Source: Mansonella perstans
Taxonomy: Eukaryota; Nematoda; Chromadorea; Rhabditida; Onchocercidae
Assembly: GCA_037074765.1 (NCBI GenBank)
Contig: JBAMDO010000013.1
Location: 248,001-312,000, forward strand
Length of the DNA: 64,000 nt
Direction of reading: 5' to 3'
Shown here piece by piece: positions 60,945 to 64,000 of the stretch. The notes beneath the pieces were generated by a model. It made no database searches, was not told the origin of the DNA, and was given only the letters and a program-made list of their open reading frames with translations. Numbering within the stretch: the stretch's first letter is position 1; each line of letters starts with the position of its first letter. The position numbers and the translations under genes are program-made.

Positions 60945-63900
60945 ATGAGTTGCACAAGTAATTCTGACAGAAATGATTACTTCAACAACTGGGCATCAAC
61001 TGATAGTGAATGTTCCTCCCCAGAAATGTCGAGTGGGGATTCTTTAAATGAAATAAGTGATAAAACGGATTTGAGTAGCGATGCGGAACTAAATATTACC
61101 GCAGCGAAATGTGATGGAAAGAAATTATCAATGTCTGAATCAGATTCATCCAACATTCATTCTGCTAATTCCATGTCCAATGGAGTAACTCATGAGCAAA
61201 ACGCTAGCAAGCTACAGTTTAAGAGTAAACTGGATTATGCAAGTGAGGAAATTCCTGATTTGGTGGATCCAGGTTTTACGGATGATGCAGAAATTTCTGA
61301 TGATGCAAAATCGGAGGAGGTGTTGCTGGATGAAGCCGATGATGAATTTATAAAGGAGCAACTTGAAAAATTGGTTATTCGTCGAAATAAGAAAGATAAT
61401 GAAGCTCGTTTGAGGTTATTTTTTTAAAGTTGCATATATAGTGAAGTTTTACAAATAATTACAATATCTCTAGTGGTACAAATAAAAAGGCCTCTTTATA
61501 ATTAGAAATTTTGATCTAATACATTAGCTTTAGTTACTAATGTCAACACATTAATCACAAAACTGATTAAATCCTATCCAATTTCAAAGTCATTCGGATT
61601 AACTTGTTCTGCTTCTATTAGAATAATTTTTGAATATAAAAAGGTTGTAATTGTGCGTCCGCATAGTTAAATTAATCTTACATTTAAAAAATTTTGCACA
61701 AAACATCAAAATAAGTTTCGAAAATGCTTTCATTAATAATTCAATTAACTATGTCTTTATTAGTCATCGCCCAGTGAAACTTAATCAAAATATTACTACT
61801 ATTTGGCATAATCACGGAGAAATTAGCAAGACGAAGGATCAGTCATAATCACAAATAATGGTCATTTTCCATTTTCCTTGATAAACGGGAGACATCTCGT
61901 GATAATCATGATGTTCTTGTTCTTTCAGGATCCTATTTTATATTAGCTTTATCTTGAACTGTAATTAAATATCAAAAATAATCCATCCATTGATCCATTC
62001 AATTATCTTAATCAATAAATCAGTTACTTGGAGTGCTCACATTTTCATTTAGATGGCTAGTTTTTTTACGTGAACAAAAAGAAGCAGAAGAAGAAGAGAA
62101 ACAATTTCAAGCATATTGGGAGAGACGACATCAGGAAGACAAGGATTTATGGCGAGATAAGGTAAAAGTTCCATCATAATTCAAACTATACATCTAATTT
62201 CTATATTTATACAACATTCAGTAATAATCAGACAATTGCAAACTTTTTTGTTCCCATAAAAGTTTTACCAATTATCTTTCAGATGATATAGCCTTTGACT
62301 TTCCGTTTATTTTGAAGACTTTTTTCAATATCCCTTGTTCTACTTGAACAATACTCATTCAATCCTGAATCAACGCATGTCAAATAAGTTCCTAATTTGA
62401 GTTTATTTGTTTTTTTTTTTTTTTTTTTAGCTAAATAAACTCTGATTTGACTTATCAAATCGATAGATTGCGACAAATCGTTAAATAATCACCCATATAA
62501 TGGCTTTTCTTCTTAATTTTTCAAATCATTTTTTCTTCATGAAAGAAAGACGAATGTCACATGGAAGAAAAAAATCACTGTTATTGATAAACGAAAAATC
62601 AAACAAAAAAAAGCAATCTTTCAATATTACATTTCATACTTTTTTATTTACTTTACAGTATTTTGAATAATTGATAAAAGTAATTTGAAAGAAATTTTAC
62701 AAAAAAAAAAGAAAGGAAAAAGTTTAACGTCATGAAAAACGATCAGTTTTACACGAAAAAATGTAATAAATCGTTATGCAAGAAAGAAAAAAATTTGTTC
62801 CACTATGTTTCTTTTTTTTGAAAGATGTAAAAAGTACTTCAGTTGAAGTACGAAAGTATCAATTATGATTTCCTTTAAAAGTATTGACTGGGAATGATTG
62901 ATAGCTTGTGGTTTTTTTGCAATTTTTTTACATAATTTAATTAATCTTAAAAAAGTCTTCCAAATGAAAGATTAATGTTGTTATTATTGCAATGCTTGTT
63001 CTTCATTCACTCTTTTCCGGATTGAGCTAGCAAACTAGTGTCAATCATTTGAAGTTTAGTACTACTCATCCGGTAGAACATAAAACTGTAGCATTGCTAA
63101 GAGATTATAAATACTTTTGTTCCAAATATTTCCATTTTGCGCAAATTTTCATGAATGTTGTGACCGGATATAGTATTATGCTGTTTATTATAACTTTTTT
63201 TTTCCTGAACCGTGGAATTTTCTGGCTTTCATAGCATCTGCAAACATACAAAAAAGATGATTTTAGAGAATATCCTAAATATTTTTATATTTCTCTTCTA
63301 GGATTTCGCGAATGCGATTTATAAAATGTGTCGAGCTGGTTATAAAGGAAAACACGGTCATTTTGATATACCCGAACATATTCTGCGGGAGATGAATGCA
63401 CTCTACATGCAAATTACTGTAGGTGATTACGGTAAGTTATTTAAAAATTATTAGGTTCATGAAAATTTAGATTTTAAAACAATTGTTCGAAGCTCCATTT
63501 GCGATGTGATAATTTGAAATAGTTGTAATGGTGATGAAGATGATATTGATAAAGATTATCCGAGAATGACAATATAATCCGAAAACGACTGAACCATCTC
63601 ATTTGTTAGCTAGAGCAATCCATTGATAATCTATCATATAGCAATTATGGAATAATATTTAAATATATATTTTCAGATGGAAATAAACGTTTAAAATGTG
63701 CTAAGCAGTGGGAAAAACTTCAAGGTGATTGTTTTCTAAGATTTTATTCTTTCCAAATTTATTGATTTTTTAAATGCAGATAATTTTTCCTTTATTGATT
63801 AACAATGTTGCTATCCTTAGTTTTTACTTCGTTAGTAATGTTTGTAGACAGTAGCTGATCAGAGACGATGTAATTGCTTAGCTTCTTTTTGATCTCAGAA

Positions 63901-64000
63901 TTTATTTTTGATTCAACCAAAATTTTTTTTTTGATTCCTAATTTTCTTCTTTCTAATCCACCAGTTATTTACAATCATTGAGAATAATGTTTTCTAGACA
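60945..64000 (+). CDS. acidic protein with acyl-CoA-binding-like segment, runs off the window
   Basis: Exons 60945-61414, 62053-62161, 63302-63431, 63677-63724 and probably from 63998 on; about 252 residues visible. The first 157 residues are rich in Ser, Asp and Glu with EEIPDLVDPGFTDD, probably disordered. A charged coiled-coil follows (REQKEAEEEEKQFQAYWERR), then ANAIYKMCRAGYKGKHGHFD, EHILREMNALYMQITVGDYD and AKQWEKLQG. The last part resembles an acyl-CoA-binding domain (LYxxxKQATVGD...KW), with closest recall to the divergent ACB domain of ACBD3/GCP60, a Golgi adaptor. Key Lys of the KQAT motif is Met-Gln here, so ligand binding is doubtful. The orthologue is not established; the C-terminal half lies outside the window. 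Confidence 0.5.

Overview
The window is eukaryotic and AT-rich, with short exons separated by GT-AG introns (mostly ending tttcag or ttttag). It is best read as a nematode chromosome, probably of the spirurid/filarial type. The evidence is an MSP (major sperm protein) domain gene, a homologue of the sex-determination phosphatase FEM-2, BEL/Pao gag debris, and several start codons placed just after an isolated splice acceptor, as expected for spliced-leader trans-splicing. Species assignment is inference. I rebuilt gene models by hand, chaining exons by reading phase and by remembered family resemblance. No database search was run. I saw no tRNA, rRNA, SL RNA or CRISPR.

Layout, left to right. 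(+) 2266-6288: FOG/ZFPM-type zinc-finger co-regulator with NuRD-type and CtBP-type motifs. (+) 11777-15680: GEN1-like Rad2/XPG nuclease. (+) 18226-19620: splicing factor BCAS2/SPF27. (+) 21820-28151: extended synaptotagmin, first exon not found. (-) 30927-29091: EEF1AKMT2-like methyltransferase. (-) 33798-31657: lysine/glutamate-rich protein with a C-terminal MSP domain, 5' end not found. (+) 35209-37110: C1QBP/p32. (+) 37538-41750: FEM-2/PPM1F-type PP2C phosphatase. About 42136-44069 (-): decayed BEL/Pao gag. (-) 46125-45428: gamma-secretase subunit PEN-2. (-) 49554-46859 and 53106-50274: two tandem TMEM177-like membrane proteins. (+) 53489-56182: IGBP1/alpha4/TAP42. (+) 57078-59615: PHAX. 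(+) 60945 to the window end: an acidic protein with an acyl-CoA-binding-like segment.

Most are unlinked housekeeping genes. Same-strand neighbours with gaps of 0.4-0.9 kb (C1QBP/fem-2; TMEM177-A/TMEM177-B/pen-2; IGBP1/PHAX) could be polycistronic, as is common in nematodes, but the sequence alone does not prove it.

The most unusual observations are: an IGBP1 intron with nine 36-bp units whose junctions are back-to-back acceptor/donor sites; an in-frame duplicated exon in the same gene; three introns with GC donors, each supported by reading phase; a tandem TMEM177 pair; and a nematode FOG-type gene carrying both co-repressor motifs.
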